Position numbers and translations under genes: made by a program. The notes under the pieces are model-generated. The model was not told the DNA's origin and ran no database searches. It saw only the letters and a program-made list of their open reading frames with translations. DNA of 46,336 nucleotides from the NCBI GenBank assembly GCA_944390795.1, contig CALXRI010000010.1, positions 64,537-110,872 on the forward strand, written 5' to 3'. Of this stretch, positions 1 through 8,274 are shown piece by piece. The DNA is from an uncultured Victivallales bacterium. Its GTDB lineage: Bacteria; Verrucomicrobiota; Lentisphaeria; Victivallales; UBA1829. Within the stretch, counting starts at the first letter, position 1. Every line of letters starts with the position of its first letter.

Positions 1-125
1 TGCGCGGGTGCGACATGCTTCCGCCGGAAAGAAAAAGCTTTGATTTTCGGGAAATCTCTTGAAAAACCTCGATCCCGTGACATTTTAAACTGCTGATTGA
101 ATTTTTTAACAAGGGAGAAGATACC

Positions 126-1463
126 GTGCCGTATATTGCGAACACAGAAAGCGACCGTGCGGAAATGCTCAAGGCCGCCGGCTTTTCCAGTCTGGAGGAC
201 ATGTGGGAGAAGGCGGGCGTCCGCTTTCCGTATCCCGCGCTGTCGGGGATTCCCGAGGGGCGGTCCGAATACGAGGTCGTGAAGCATCTCGAACATCTGG
301 CGGACATGAACGCAACCCATCTGATCAACTTCGTCGGCGGGGGATATTACGACCATGTCATTCCCTCCGTCGTCGACAGCATTGTCTCCCGGGGCGAATT
401 CTACACCGCCTATACGCCATATCAGCCCGAAGCCTCCCAGGGAACGCTTCAGGCAATCTACGAGTATCAGACCGCGATGTGCCGCCTGACCGGAATGGAG
501 GTCTCCAACGCGAGCCTTTACGACGGCGGAACCGCGCTCTTCGAAGCGATGATGATGTCCGTCAAGATCACGGGCCGCCGGAAAGTCGTGATTTCCGGCG
601 CGGTCTCCCCGATTTTCCGCCGCATGATCGAATGCTACTGCATCAATCTGGATGTGGAGCGGAGCGAGGTGCCGGCCGGGAGCGGGACGGACTCCAATCT
701 GGAAAATCTCAAGCGCGCGGTGGATGAAAACACGGCATGCGTGATCGTCCAGTATCCGAACTTTTTCGGCGAGATCGAGGATCTCAGCAGCGTGGTCGCC
801 GCCGCCCATGCCAACGGGGCGCTGGCCGTCTGTTCCACCTATCCCGTCGCGCTGAGCGTCCTGAAGACGCCCGGCGAAATGGGATTCGACATCGTGACGG
901 GGGAGGGGCAGAGCCTCGGGATTCCGCTGAGTTTCGGCGGTCCCTATCTCGGATTCATGACCGTCCGCGGCAAATACATGCGCAAGATGCCCGGACGTAT
1001 CGTCGGGCGCACGAAGGACCTCGACGGCAGGGACGGCTTCGTCCTGACGATCCAGACGCGCGAGCAGCATATCCGCAGGGAGCACGCAACCAGCAACATC
1101 TGCTCGAACGAGAGCCTCTGCGCGCTGTCCGCCCTTGTCTATCTGACCGCGGTCGGCAAACAGGGATTCGTCGACATCGGCAATCTCTGCATGTCCAAGG
1201 CGGTCTTCGCCAGAAACGAACTCCTCGCCCTCAAGGGCGTGGAACCGGTCGGAAACGGCGTTTTCTTCAATGAGTTCGTCATCAAGGTGCCCTGCGACGC
1301 TTCGGAACTGGCCGGAAAGCTGATCGACAAGGGATTCGCCGCCGGCTTCCCGCTCGGCAGATATTATGCGGACCGGCGCGACCAGCTGCTGATCGCCGTC
1401 ACGGAAAAACGCACGAAGGAAGAGATCAAAGCACTTGCAAACGCAATGGAGGCATTACTGTGA
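126..1463 (+). CDS. gcvPA: glycine dehydrogenase (decarboxylating) subunit 1, P-protein alpha
   Basis: This 445-residue protein is the N-terminal half of the two-subunit glycine decarboxylase. With GcvPB it decarboxylates glycine and passes the aminomethyl group to the lipoyl H-protein. The sequence is recognisable along its whole length, including the early segment THLINFVGGGYYDHVIPS, the AYTPYQPEASQGTLQ block and the C-terminal RREHATSNICSNE stretch. I chose the GTG start because AAGGGAGAAG lies a few bases upstream. The next gene starts inside its stop codon (GTGA overlap), so the two are translationally coupled. No gcvT, gcvH or lipoamide dehydrogenase gene lies in the window; they may be upstream of the left edge or elsewhere. 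Length is normal for the family. Confidence 0.95.
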   Translation: MPYIANTESDRAEMLKAAGFSSLEDMWEKAGVRFPYPALSGIPEGRSEYEVVKHLEHLADMNATHLINFVGGGYYDHVIPSVVDSIVSRGEFYTAYTPYQPEASQGTLQAIYEYQTAMCRLTGMEVSNASLYDGGTALFEAMMMSVKITGRRKVVISGAVSPIFRRMIECYCINLDVERSEVPAGSGTDSNLENLKRAVDENTACVIVQYPNFFGEIEDLSSVVAAAHANGALAVCSTYPVALSVLKTPGEMGFDIVTGEGQSLGIPLSFGGPYLGFMTVRGKYMRKMPGRIVGRTKDLDGRDGFVLTIQTREQHIRREHATSNICSNESLCALSALVYLTAVGKQGFVDIGNLCMSKAVFARNELLALKGVEPVGNGVFFNEFVIKVPCDASELAGKLIDKGFAAGFPLGRYYADRRDQLLIAVTEKRTKEEIKALANAMEALL

Positions 1464-2908
1464 AACTGATATTCGAATCCGGCCGTCCCGGGCGCACAGG
1501 CGCCGTCCTTCCCGTTCTCGACGTGCCGCAGGGATGTGCCGTTCCGCCGTCCCTCCGGCGTTCGGAAACCGCCGGGCTTCCCGAGGTTTCCGAACTGGAG
1601 ACCGTGCGCCATTTCACGAATCTCAGCAGAATGAACATGAGCGTGGATACGAATTTCTATCCGCTCGGTTCCTGCACGATGAAATACAATCCGAAGTCCC
1701 ATGAGAAAATCGTCCGGATGCCGGGATTCGCGGAACTGCATCCGCTTCTTCCGCAGCTCCGGCACGGCGGCGTTCTGACGCAGGGCGCGCTGACCGTGAT
1801 CTACGAAACCGAGCGGATGCTGAGCGAGATTCTCGGCTTCTCCCAGACCACGATGCAGCCGATGGCGGGTGCGCACGGGGAACTGACCGGCGTGATGCTG
1901 ATCGCCGCTTACCACAAGTCCCGCCGGGACTATGCGCGGAAAATCATGCTGATTCCCGACGCCGCGCACGGAACGAATCCGGCAAGCGCGTCGGTGGCGG
2001 GATTCACGACAAAGGTGGTGCCGAGCGACGAAAATGGAAATGTCGATCTCGAAGCGCTGAAGGGCATGCTCTCTCCGGAGGTGGCCGGCATCATGCTGAC
2101 CTGTCCGAACACCCTCGGATTGTTCGATCCGAACGTCAGGGAAATCTGTTCCCTGGTTCACGAGGCGGGCGGGCTCTGCTACTGCGACGGCGCGAACTTC
2201 AATGCGATCATCGGGCGACTGCGCCCCGGCGACATCGGCTTTGACGTGATGCATGTCAACATCCACAAAACCTTTTCCACGCCGCACGGCGGCGGCGGTC
2301 CCGGCGCGGGGCCGGTCGGTGTGGCGGAAAAACTCGTTCCGTTCCTGCCTGTCTCCCGCGTGGTGCGGCGTTCCGACGGCATGTGCGTGCTGGAATACGA
2401 GCATCCCGAATCGATCGGCTATATCGCCCCGTTCTACGGGAACTTCGGCGTGATTCTCCGCGCATACGCCTATCTCCTGACCCTCGGGCGCAGAGGATTG
2501 GTGCGCGTCAGCGAGAACGCGGTTCTGAACGCCAACTATGTCATGGCGGCGCTGAAACCTTATTATGAGCGCAAATACGACCGCGTCTGCATGCACGAGT
2601 GCGTCTTTTCCGCGTCGAAACAGGTGCGGGAAGGCGGGGTCCACGCGCTGGACGTGGCGAAGGCGCTGATCGACCGGGGCATCCATCCGCCGACCATTTA
2701 CTTCCCGCTGATCGTGCCGGAGGCGCTGATGATCGAGCCGACCGAGACCGAGTCGCGGGAGGACATGGATGACTTCATCCGGGCGATGATCGAAATTGCC
2801 AAGCTGGCGCAGACTTCGCCCGAATCCCTGAAGGCGTGTCCGCAGACGATGCCCGTGAAGCGTCTGGACGAGACGACGGCCGCACGCAAGCCTGATCTGG
2901 CCTGCTGA
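1460..2908 (+). CDS. gcvPB: glycine dehydrogenase (decarboxylating) subunit 2, P-protein beta
   Basis: This is the 482-residue PLP-binding half of the two-subunit P-protein of the glycine cleavage system. The PLP-lysine region is visible as HVNIHKTFSTPHGGGGPGAG, with the Schiff-base lysine at about residue 270, followed by the family's glycine-rich turn. The early MNMSVDTNFYPLGSCTMKYN segment is also typical. Translation begins at a GTG that overlaps the gcvPA stop by four bases, which fits stoichiometric production of the two subunits. The last 25 or so residues after the conserved core are poorly conserved and may form a lineage-specific tail. Confidence 0.95.
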   Translation: MKLIFESGRPGRTGAVLPVLDVPQGCAVPPSLRRSETAGLPEVSELETVRHFTNLSRMNMSVDTNFYPLGSCTMKYNPKSHEKIVRMPGFAELHPLLPQLRHGGVLTQGALTVIYETERMLSEILGFSQTTMQPMAGAHGELTGVMLIAAYHKSRRDYARKIMLIPDAAHGTNPASASVAGFTTKVVPSDENGNVDLEALKGMLSPEVAGIMLTCPNTLGLFDPNVREICSLVHEAGGLCYCDGANFNAIIGRLRPGDIGFDVMHVNIHKTFSTPHGGGGPGAGPVGVAEKLVPFLPVSRVVRRSDGMCVLEYEHPESIGYIAPFYGNFGVILRAYAYLLTLGRRGLVRVSENAVLNANYVMAALKPYYERKYDRVCMHECVFSASKQVREGGVHALDVAKALIDRGIHPPTIYFPLIVPEALMIEPTETESREDMDDFIRAMIEIAKLAQTSPESLKACPQTMPVKRLDETTAARKPDLAC

Positions 2909-2934
2909 ATTTTTCCGCGGGGAAAATCTCCGAT

Positions 2935-2962
2935 TTGCATTTTTTCCGGAAGAGGGTACATT
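2935..2962 (+). promoter_or_regulatory. candidate sigma70-type promoter for the STAS/anti-sigma pair
   Basis: TTGCAT (2935-2940) and TACATT (2957-2962) are separated by 16 bases, just after gcvPB and about 55 bases before the STAS gene. The match is moderate. It suggests the STAS gene is transcribed separately from gcvPB. Confidence 0.4.
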
Positions 2963-3015
2963 AATCGGACAGTGCACGGAAATTCTGCAACCCGGAACTT
3001 TTTGGAGAATGACAG

Positions 3016-3360
3016 ATGGAACTGAAGGTAATTAAGGCGGACGGCGATTATACGCATGTGGCTCTCTCCGGCCGGCTCGATATTGACGGGGTCACTTCCG
3101 TGGAGGAAAAATTCACGAATGTCGTCAGCGCCAAGGGAAAACCTGCGATTGTGGATATGACGGAGGTCGGCTTTATCGCCTCCCTGGGCATGCGCATGCT
3201 GCTGGGGGCGTCGAAAGCGCTGCGCGCGAATGGAGCGAAGCTGGTCGTTTACAATCCGCAGCCCGTCGTCCTGGAGGCGCTGCAGACTGCCGGGTTCGCC
3301 GCCGTGATGCCCATAGAAAACGACTTTTCAAAAGCGCTGGCTCTTCTGCAGAATGTCTGA
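3016..3360 (+). CDS. STAS-domain anti-sigma factor antagonist (SpoIIAA/RsbV-like)
   Basis: This 114-residue protein is a single STAS domain. In this family an unphosphorylated antagonist binds a serine kinase/anti-sigma factor and releases its partner. The predicted strand-turn-helix core reads TEVGFIASLGMRMLL. The Ser at residue 56 in I-A-S-L-G is the best candidate phosphoacceptor, one position before the usual second Ser of the D-S-S-G motif; other Gram-negative STAS proteins I know of share this arrangement. The next gene encodes the matching RsbW-like kinase only 24-39 bases downstream, so the two almost certainly act together. A GGAG ribosome-binding site precedes the ATG. No PP2C phosphatase or sigma factor gene lies nearby. 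Confidence 0.88.
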   Translation: MELKVIKADGDYTHVALSGRLDIDGVTSVEEKFTNVVSAKGKPAIVDMTEVGFIASLGMRMLLGASKALRANGAKLVVYNPQPVVLEALQTAGFAAVMPIENDFSKALALLQNV

Positions 3361-3399
3361 TGAAAATGCGCTTTCCGGATTGAGATGAGGAAAAACGGC

Positions 3400-3807
3400 A
3401 TGTCCGGCAGACTTGAGTTTCAGCTGCGCAACACTGTCGAGGATGTTTCCGTTTCCCTGCCTTTGCTCCGGCGTTTTGCGGCGGAATCCGGACTTGCGGG
3501 GCGTCAGGAATATGTTTTGATCTTGTCATACGAGGAACTTGCGACCAATATTGTAAAGTACGGATTTGATGATGCAGCCATACACCGGATCAGAGTTCTG
3601 CTGGAGAATCATTCCAGAGACGTCAGCCTTACGCTGATGGATGACGGTCATGAATTCGACCCGTGCAGTGCGCCTGCTCCGGAGTTTTCCCCGAATCCGG
3701 CGGAACGGATGCCGGGCGGAGTCGGGCTTCATCTTGTGAAAAGGATGGCGCGCTCTTTGCATTATTCCCGTAAAAACGGCTGGAATGTCGTCCAGGTTCT
3801 GATTTAG
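3400..3807 (+). CDS. RsbW-like serine kinase / anti-sigma factor (HATPase_c)
   Basis: This is a short GHKL-type ATPase domain of about 135 residues. The N box is visible as SYEELATNIVKYGF, the G1 box as MDDGHEFDP and the G2 box as GGVGLHLVKRM, in the order and spacing of RsbW/SpoIIAB proteins. It probably phosphorylates the STAS protein encoded just upstream and so forms a partner-switching pair; the final target is unknown. I prefer the ATG at 3400 because GATGAGG sits nine bases upstream. An in-frame ATG at 3385 would add five residues but has a weaker ribosome-binding site. A tRNA gene begins six bases after the stop codon. Confidence 0.87.
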   Translation: MSGRLEFQLRNTVEDVSVSLPLLRRFAAESGLAGRQEYVLILSYEELATNIVKYGFDDAAIHRIRVLLENHSRDVSLTLMDDGHEFDPCSAPAPEFSPNPAERMPGGVGLHLVKRMARSLHYSRKNGWNVVQVLI

Positions 3808-3813
3808 CCGATT

Positions 3814-3897
3814 GCACGAGTGGCGGAACGGCAGACGCGCCGGATTTAGGTTCCGGTTTCGCAAGAAGTGCAGGTTCAAGTCCTGTCTCGTGCACCA
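3814..3897 (+). tRNA. tRNA-Leu (anticodon UAG)
   Basis: The sequence folds as a class II tRNA. The acceptor stem is GCACGAG (3814-3820) paired with CTCGTGC (3887-3893), followed by discriminator A and an encoded CCA at 3895-3897. The anticodon arm is CCGGA-TTTAGGT-TCCGG, giving anticodon TAG (UAG, leucine CUN codons). A long variable arm follows, then a T arm with the TTCAAGT loop. It lies six bases after the anti-sigma gene and converges with the 5'-nucleotidase gene. Confidence 0.96.
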
Positions 3898-3924
3898 TTT
3901 TCCGCTTGTCCGTGAATTTTCCGT

Positions 3925-4854
3925 TCAGTGATTCCTGACCGATTCCAGAGGAATATGCACGGACGGCGTGAAGGGACTGGAGGAATCCAGATGCGGATGA
4001 CGCTGGTCGTCGAAGAAAATATGCGGACGGAGGATGGACAGAATGCGCCCCTTGTCCATGCCGCCGAGGAAAAACGTCTGATCCACGGGAATATCCCACT
4101 TGCGCAGCGTTGTGACCACCCGTTCATGGGCAGGCGCGGAGCGGGCCGTCACAATCGCCATTTTCATGTACCGCTGATATTTCGGATCGCCTTTGAGCCG
4201 TTCATCCTCCAGCTTGTGAAGCTTAGCCAGTTTGGAGAAGAGATCGGCCAGGGGACCGGGGGCATGCGGGATCATGGCCTTTTCCGTTTCCTCGGAATAA
4301 AATTTCTCAATGCCTTCCTTCTGATAGACCTCCTCGGCGCTGGAGTCGGCGATCACGCCGTCGAAGTCGAACGCGATGCAGAGCCCGGGATTGCCGGGAT
4401 CGTCCTCGGCCGCGCTGGCGAGAACCTGCCCCGCGGGATAGCCTTCCTTCATCGCCTGCCGGACATCGCCGGAGTTGGCGGAGAGGAAGAGCGAAACATT
4501 GTAGGCCGGAATGTATTTGAACGGGGAGTCGCCGGTGGTGAATGCCGCCCGGATGATGTTGAGCCCGTAGTGCTGAATGGAGTAGAAGACGCGCAGTCCG
4601 GTGTCCGGATCATTGTGGCTGAGCAGGACGACTTCGATCGGCTGGGTGTCGGGAAAGAACCGGTTCATTGCCAGAAGACGCTTCACAAAGGGGAAGGCCA
4701 CCCCGGTGTTGAGAATGTCGTGCTGGTGTTCATACTGATAATCCCGATATGCGTTCAGCCCCTGCTTGCGGAAGACGCTGTCCGCCTCGTCCAGCTGGAA
4801 CAGTGCGCTGGATGCCACTCCGATCACCAGTTTCTCTTCAATTTTATAAGCCAT
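3925..4854 (-). CDS. 5'-nucleotidase, cytosolic NT5C1-like family (PF06189 type)
   Basis: This 309-residue protein matches the bacterial relatives of cytosolic 5'-nucleotidase I. The N-terminal block IGVASSALFQLDEADSVFR and the FDFDGVIADSSAEEVY motif, with the HAD-type aspartates, are both visible. Such enzymes hydrolyse nucleoside 5'-monophosphates to nucleosides and phosphate. I start it at 4854, where AAAGGA precedes the ATG by about nine bases; the open frame upstream overlaps the preceding gene and is not real. It is the last gene of the nucleotide-sugar operon, 20 bases after the guanylyltransferase. Its place there suggests nucleotide salvage or removal of nucleoside monophosphates released by glycosyl transfer, but that link is inference. 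Confidence 0.87.
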   Translation of the reverse strand: MAYKIEEKLVIGVASSALFQLDEADSVFRKQGLNAYRDYQYEHQHDILNTGVAFPFVKRLLAMNRFFPDTQPIEVVLLSHNDPDTGLRVFYSIQHYGLNIIRAAFTTGDSPFKYIPAYNVSLFLSANSGDVRQAMKEGYPAGQVLASAAEDDPGNPGLCIAFDFDGVIADSSAEEVYQKEGIEKFYSEETEKAMIPHAPGPLADLFSKLAKLHKLEDERLKGDPKYQRYMKMAIVTARSAPAHERVVTTLRKWDIPVDQTFFLGGMDKGRILSILRPHIFFDDQRHPHLDSSSPFTPSVHIPLESVRNH

Positions 4855-4874
4855 GAGAATCTGTCCTTTGCTTG

Positions 4875-5972
4875 TCAGATATATTTCTGCTTTTCCTTTT
4901 CGGCCGCAAGCTTTCTCAGCAGCAGCTTGATTTTTTCCGTACTGGCCGCGGGCGCGACCAGGGTCACGTCCGGAGTCTGGATGACGACCATTTCCCGAAG
5001 GTCGATTCCCGCGATCAGGCGATCCGTGTCTTCGGAAAATATGATGCAGTCCCGGCAGTCCAGCAGTTCCGCCGAGGCATGTATGACATTGTTGTCGGCA
5101 TCGGCGGAAAAGTGATTGCGCAGGGAGGTCCAGTTGCCGATGTCGTCCCAGCCGAATTCCGCTTCCAGCATCAGAGCTCCGGACGCGTGTTCCATAATCG
5201 CGTAATCGAAGGAGATCTTCGGAAGTTCTGCAAATGCCCGCCTGCGTTCCGGGGAGAATTTCGCCGTTTTCCAGACGCGCGCCGTATCTTCCGCAAAGCG
5301 GCAGAGTTCCGGAGTTTGAAGGTGCATCTCCTCCAGAATGGTTTTCACGGAAAAGACAAACATTCCGCTGTTCCATTTGTAATTGCCCTGTGCAAGGAGT
5401 TTCTTCGCAGTTTCCAGGGACGGTTTTTCCGTGAAGCTGTCCACTTCGAAAAATTTCCTGCCGGATCGATTCAGCGGTTTGCCGCAGGCAATATATCCGT
5501 AGCTGGAACTCGGTCCCGCGGGTGTGATTCCAATGGTCGCGACTGCATGGCGCCCTGCAACTTCGTCCGCACAGGCCTTCAGGTCCGCGATCATCGCCTG
5601 CTGATTGACGATGAAATGATCTGCCGGCAGAAGAATCATCAGAGCGTCTTCCGAGCCCGCGTATGCCTTGACGATTCCCGCCGCGAGCGCAACGCATGGC
5701 GCAGTGTCCCGGGCGCAAGGTTCCCCGATGACATGCTCTTTCGGAAGCTGAGGCAGGAGCGTCCGGATATGATCGACATATCCTTCATTCGTGACAATGA
5801 GAATCTTCTCCGGCGGAACCAGTCCCTGAAGGCGGAGAACGGTCTGTTCAATCAGAGGCGCGTTGCCGAAGAGCTTTTTCAGCTGTTTCGGGTGCGCGGC
5901 GCGGCATTCCGGCCAGAACCGTTCCCCGTGACCGCCTGCCATGATGACAGCATAAATGTTTTTCCCCATCAT
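4875..5972 (-). CDS. manC: mannose-1-phosphate guanylyltransferase
   Basis: This 365-residue enzyme makes GDP-mannose from mannose-1-phosphate and GTP. The nucleotide-binding signature reads IMAGGHGERFWPECRAAHPK, and the sugar-phosphate region includes VDSFTEKPSLETAKKL and WNSGMFVF. It is the single-domain form, without the phosphomannose isomerase domain of some ManC proteins. The start overlaps the rfbD stop by four bases (ATGA), and a second ATG one codon later is equally possible. Its position between the dTDP-rhamnose genes and a 5'-nucleotidase implies a surface polysaccharide containing both rhamnose and mannose-derived sugars. No phosphomannomutase or GDP-mannose dehydratase is present here. 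Confidence 0.93.
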   Translation of the reverse strand: MMGKNIYAVIMAGGHGERFWPECRAAHPKQLKKLFGNAPLIEQTVLRLQGLVPPEKILIVTNEGYVDHIRTLLPQLPKEHVIGEPCARDTAPCVALAAGIVKAYAGSEDALMILLPADHFIVNQQAMIADLKACADEVAGRHAVATIGITPAGPSSSYGYIACGKPLNRSGRKFFEVDSFTEKPSLETAKKLLAQGNYKWNSGMFVFSVKTILEEMHLQTPELCRFAEDTARVWKTAKFSPERRRAFAELPKISFDYAIMEHASGALMLEAEFGWDDIGNWTSLRNHFSADADNNVIHASAELLDCRDCIIFSEDTDRLIAGIDLREMVVIQTPDVTLVAPAASTEKIKLLLRKLAAEKEKQKYI

Positions 5973-6829
5973 AATCCTTTTTCCGGAAATTCCTTTGCGA
6001 GAAATTCCGCCAGCGCCTGTCTCCAGTCCGGCATGGGCGCAAGACCGCTCAGGCGCAGCATCATTTTTTCCAGGCGCGAGTTTGCCGGCCGCGGCGCCGG
6101 CCGCGGGAAATCCGCTGTGGAGCAGGGAAGGACCTTCTGAGAGACTCCCGCCAGGAGGAAGATTTCCTGCGCGAAATCATACCAGGAGGCTTCGCCTTCG
6201 CAGGTCATGTGAAACGTGCCGGTCAGTTCCGGGCGGTTCAGAATTTCCCGGAGTTTCCGCGCAACGGCAAGCGTGCTGGTCGGATTGCCGATCTGGTCGC
6301 TGACGACTTTCAGCTCCGGACGCGTTCCGTCTGCAAGTTTCAGCATCGTGTGCACAAAACTCGGTCCTCCTGCGCCATACAGCCATGAAATCCGGGCAAT
6401 CACGTGATTCGGGCAGTGATGGCGGATCATCTCCTCGCCGGCAAACTTGCTCCGCCCATACACCGTGTGTCCGCCGCCGGCATGGTCGAATTCCGTGTAG
6501 GGGCGATCGGAAGCTCCGTCGAATACGTAGTCTGTGGAAATCGCGATCAGGCGGATGCCGTTCCTGCAGCACGCGGATGCGACGTTTGCCGAACCGAGGG
6601 CGTTCAGGCTGTATGCAAGATCGCGTTCCGTTTCGCATTTGTCCACGGCTGTCATTGCCGCGCAGTGAATCACGGCGTCCGGCGCGCAGTCCCGGATGAC
6701 TTCATTGATTCCGTGCTCGTCGGTGATGTCCGCCTCCGGCAGGTCGGTCGGGATAACCTCGAATTCGGAAAGCTCCGCGCGGAGCGTGCGGCCGAGCATT
6801 CCTCTGCCGCCGGTAAGAAGGATTTTCAC
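5969..6829 (-). CDS. rfbD: dTDP-4-dehydrorhamnose reductase
   Basis: This 286-residue enzyme carries out the last step of dTDP-L-rhamnose synthesis, the NAD(P)H-dependent reduction of dTDP-4-dehydro-L-rhamnose. It is an extended short-chain dehydrogenase with the N-terminal nucleotide-binding motif LTGGRGMLGRTL and the catalytic pair in YGRSKFAGEE. The segment ARISWLYGAGGPSFVHTML is also typical. It overlaps both neighbours by four bases (ATGA), upstream with rfbC and downstream with manC, so it is translated as part of one operon. Length is normal. Confidence 0.94.
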   Translation of the reverse strand: MKILLTGGRGMLGRTLRAELSEFEVIPTDLPEADITDEHGINEVIRDCAPDAVIHCAAMTAVDKCETERDLAYSLNALGSANVASACCRNGIRLIAISTDYVFDGASDRPYTEFDHAGGGHTVYGRSKFAGEEMIRHHCPNHVIARISWLYGAGGPSFVHTMLKLADGTRPELKVVSDQIGNPTSTLAVARKLREILNRPELTGTFHMTCEGEASWYDFAQEIFLLAGVSQKVLPCSTADFPRPAPRPANSRLEKMMLRLSGLAPMPDWRQALAEFLAKEFPEKGL

Positions 6830-7398
6830 AGCAGATACTCCTTGTCATAATAGTCAAAGACCTCCGCATCGGCGAGAAACGGATTTTTCGCATCCTTTTC
6901 GGACAGGATGAAGGACTCCGCATCGACACGCCAGTTTATGCCGAGAGCGGGATCGTTCCATGCGATTCCCCGTTCGTGCGACGGCATGTAGCGGTTGTCG
7001 CACTTGTAGGCGAAAAGCACTTCGTCTGTCAGAACGGCAAAGCCGTGCGCAAATCCGCGCGGCACAAAAAGCTGGCGCTTGTTTTCCCCGGAGAGTTCAA
7101 CGGCGACATGCTTTCCGAAGGTCGGAGACCCCCTGCGGATGTCGACGGCGACATCCAGAACTCCGCCCTGTATCACGCGGACCAGTTTTGCCTGCGTGTA
7201 AGGCGGCGCCTGAAAATGCAGGCCGCGCAGAACGCCGAAACGGGATTTCGATTCGTTGTCCTGCACGAAATTGGCCTTGATTCCGTTTTTTTCATAAACT
7301 TCCTGATTCCAGGATTCAAAAAAATAACCGCGCGCATCCCCGAAGACTTTCGGCTCAAGAATGAGAACCCCCTCGATTTCCGTCTGAATCACATTCAT
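6826..7398 (-). CDS. rfbC: dTDP-4-dehydrorhamnose 3,5-epimerase
   Basis: This 190-residue cupin-fold enzyme epimerises dTDP-4-dehydro-6-deoxyglucose at C3 and C5, the third step towards dTDP-L-rhamnose. The catalytic histidine lies in GVLRGLHFQAPP, and the conserved VDIRRGSPTFG and PRGFAHGFAVL segments follow in order. It starts six bases after rfbA ends and overlaps rfbD by four bases. The length is typical. Confidence 0.95.
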   Translation of the reverse strand: MNVIQTEIEGVLILEPKVFGDARGYFFESWNQEVYEKNGIKANFVQDNESKSRFGVLRGLHFQAPPYTQAKLVRVIQGGVLDVAVDIRRGSPTFGKHVAVELSGENKRQLFVPRGFAHGFAVLTDEVLFAYKCDNRYMPSHERGIAWNDPALGINWRVDAESFILSEKDAKNPFLADAEVFDYYDKEYLL

Positions 7399-7404
7399 GG
7401 AACT

Positions 7405-8274
7405 TCATGTCTCCTGGATCAGGCGCATCACATATGCGCCGTATTCGGTTTTCAGCATGTCTTTGACGCTTGCGCGGAGCTCTTCCTGCGTCATCCAGCC
7501 GTTTGCATAGGCGATTTCCTGAAGACAGGCGATCTGAAGCCCCTGCCTTGTTTCAATGGTCCGGATGAAATTCGCCGCGTCAAGAAGACTTTCATGCGTT
7601 CCGGTGTCCAGCCATGCGTAGCCGCGCTTGAGTTTTTCCACATGCAGCTCTCCGCTGTGCAGATATTCATTGTTCACGCTGGTGATTTCCAGCTCGCCCC
7701 GGGCGGAAGGTTTGATGTTTTTTGCGATTTTCACCACGTCGTTGTCATAGAAATAGAGTCCGGTGACGGCAAAATTCGATTTCGGCTTTTGGGGTTTTTC
7801 CTCAATGGAGATTGCTTTCCCCTCCTTGTCAAATTCCACGACCCCGAAACGCTCCGGATCGCTCACATAGTAGCCGAATACCGTCGCCCCTTTTTTTCTC
7901 GCGGCGGCTTCGCGCAGAAGCATGCTGAGGTTCGCACCGTAGAAAATATTGTCCCCGAGCACCAGTGCGACGGAGTCTGTTCCTATGAACGATTCCCCGA
8001 TCAGAAACGCCTGCGCCAGACCGTCCGGCGAAGGCTGGACCTCATAGGAAAGGCGGATTCCGAATTTCGAACCGTCTCCGAGAAGCCGGACGAAGCCGCT
8101 CTGATCCTCCGGCGTTGTAATGACAAGAATTTCCCGGATGCCCGCCAGCATCAGGACGGAGAGCGGATAATAGATCATCGGCTTGTCATAGACCGCCAGA
8201 AGCTGCTTGGAGACTCCCTGCGTAATCGGATGCAGGCGCGTTCCCGCGCCGCCCGCCAGTACAATTCCTTTCAT
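7405..8274 (-). CDS. rfbA: glucose-1-phosphate thymidylyltransferase
   Basis: This 289-residue enzyme joins dTTP and glucose-1-phosphate to give dTDP-glucose, the first step of dTDP-L-rhamnose synthesis. The N-terminus carries the full signature [20 protein letters not shown] followed by [11 protein letters not shown]. Typical downstream segments include LGDNIFYG and [15 protein letters not shown] start it at 8274, where the ATG overlaps the rfbB stop by four bases (ATGA); the longer upstream frame would read through rfbB. Confidence 0.96.
   Translation of the reverse strand: MKGIVLAGGAGTRLHPITQGVSKQLLAVYDKPMIYYPLSVLMLAGIREILVITTPEDQSGFVRLLGDGSKFGIRLSYEVQPSPDGLAQAFLIGESFIGTDSVALVLGDNIFYGANLSMLLREAAARKKGATVFGYYVSDPERFGVVEFDKEGKAISIEEKPQKPKSNFAVTGLYFYDNDVVKIAKNIKPSARGELEITSVNNEYLHSGELHVEKLKRGYAWLDTGTHESLLDAANFIRTIETRQGLQIACLQEIAYANGWMTQEELRASVKDMLKTEYGAYVMRLIQET

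Noticed and set aside
1-125. Glycine riboswitch or strong promoter upstream of gcvPA
   Set aside because: No glycine aptamer core is visible in the 125 bases available. A TTGAAA near 59 has no good -10 partner.
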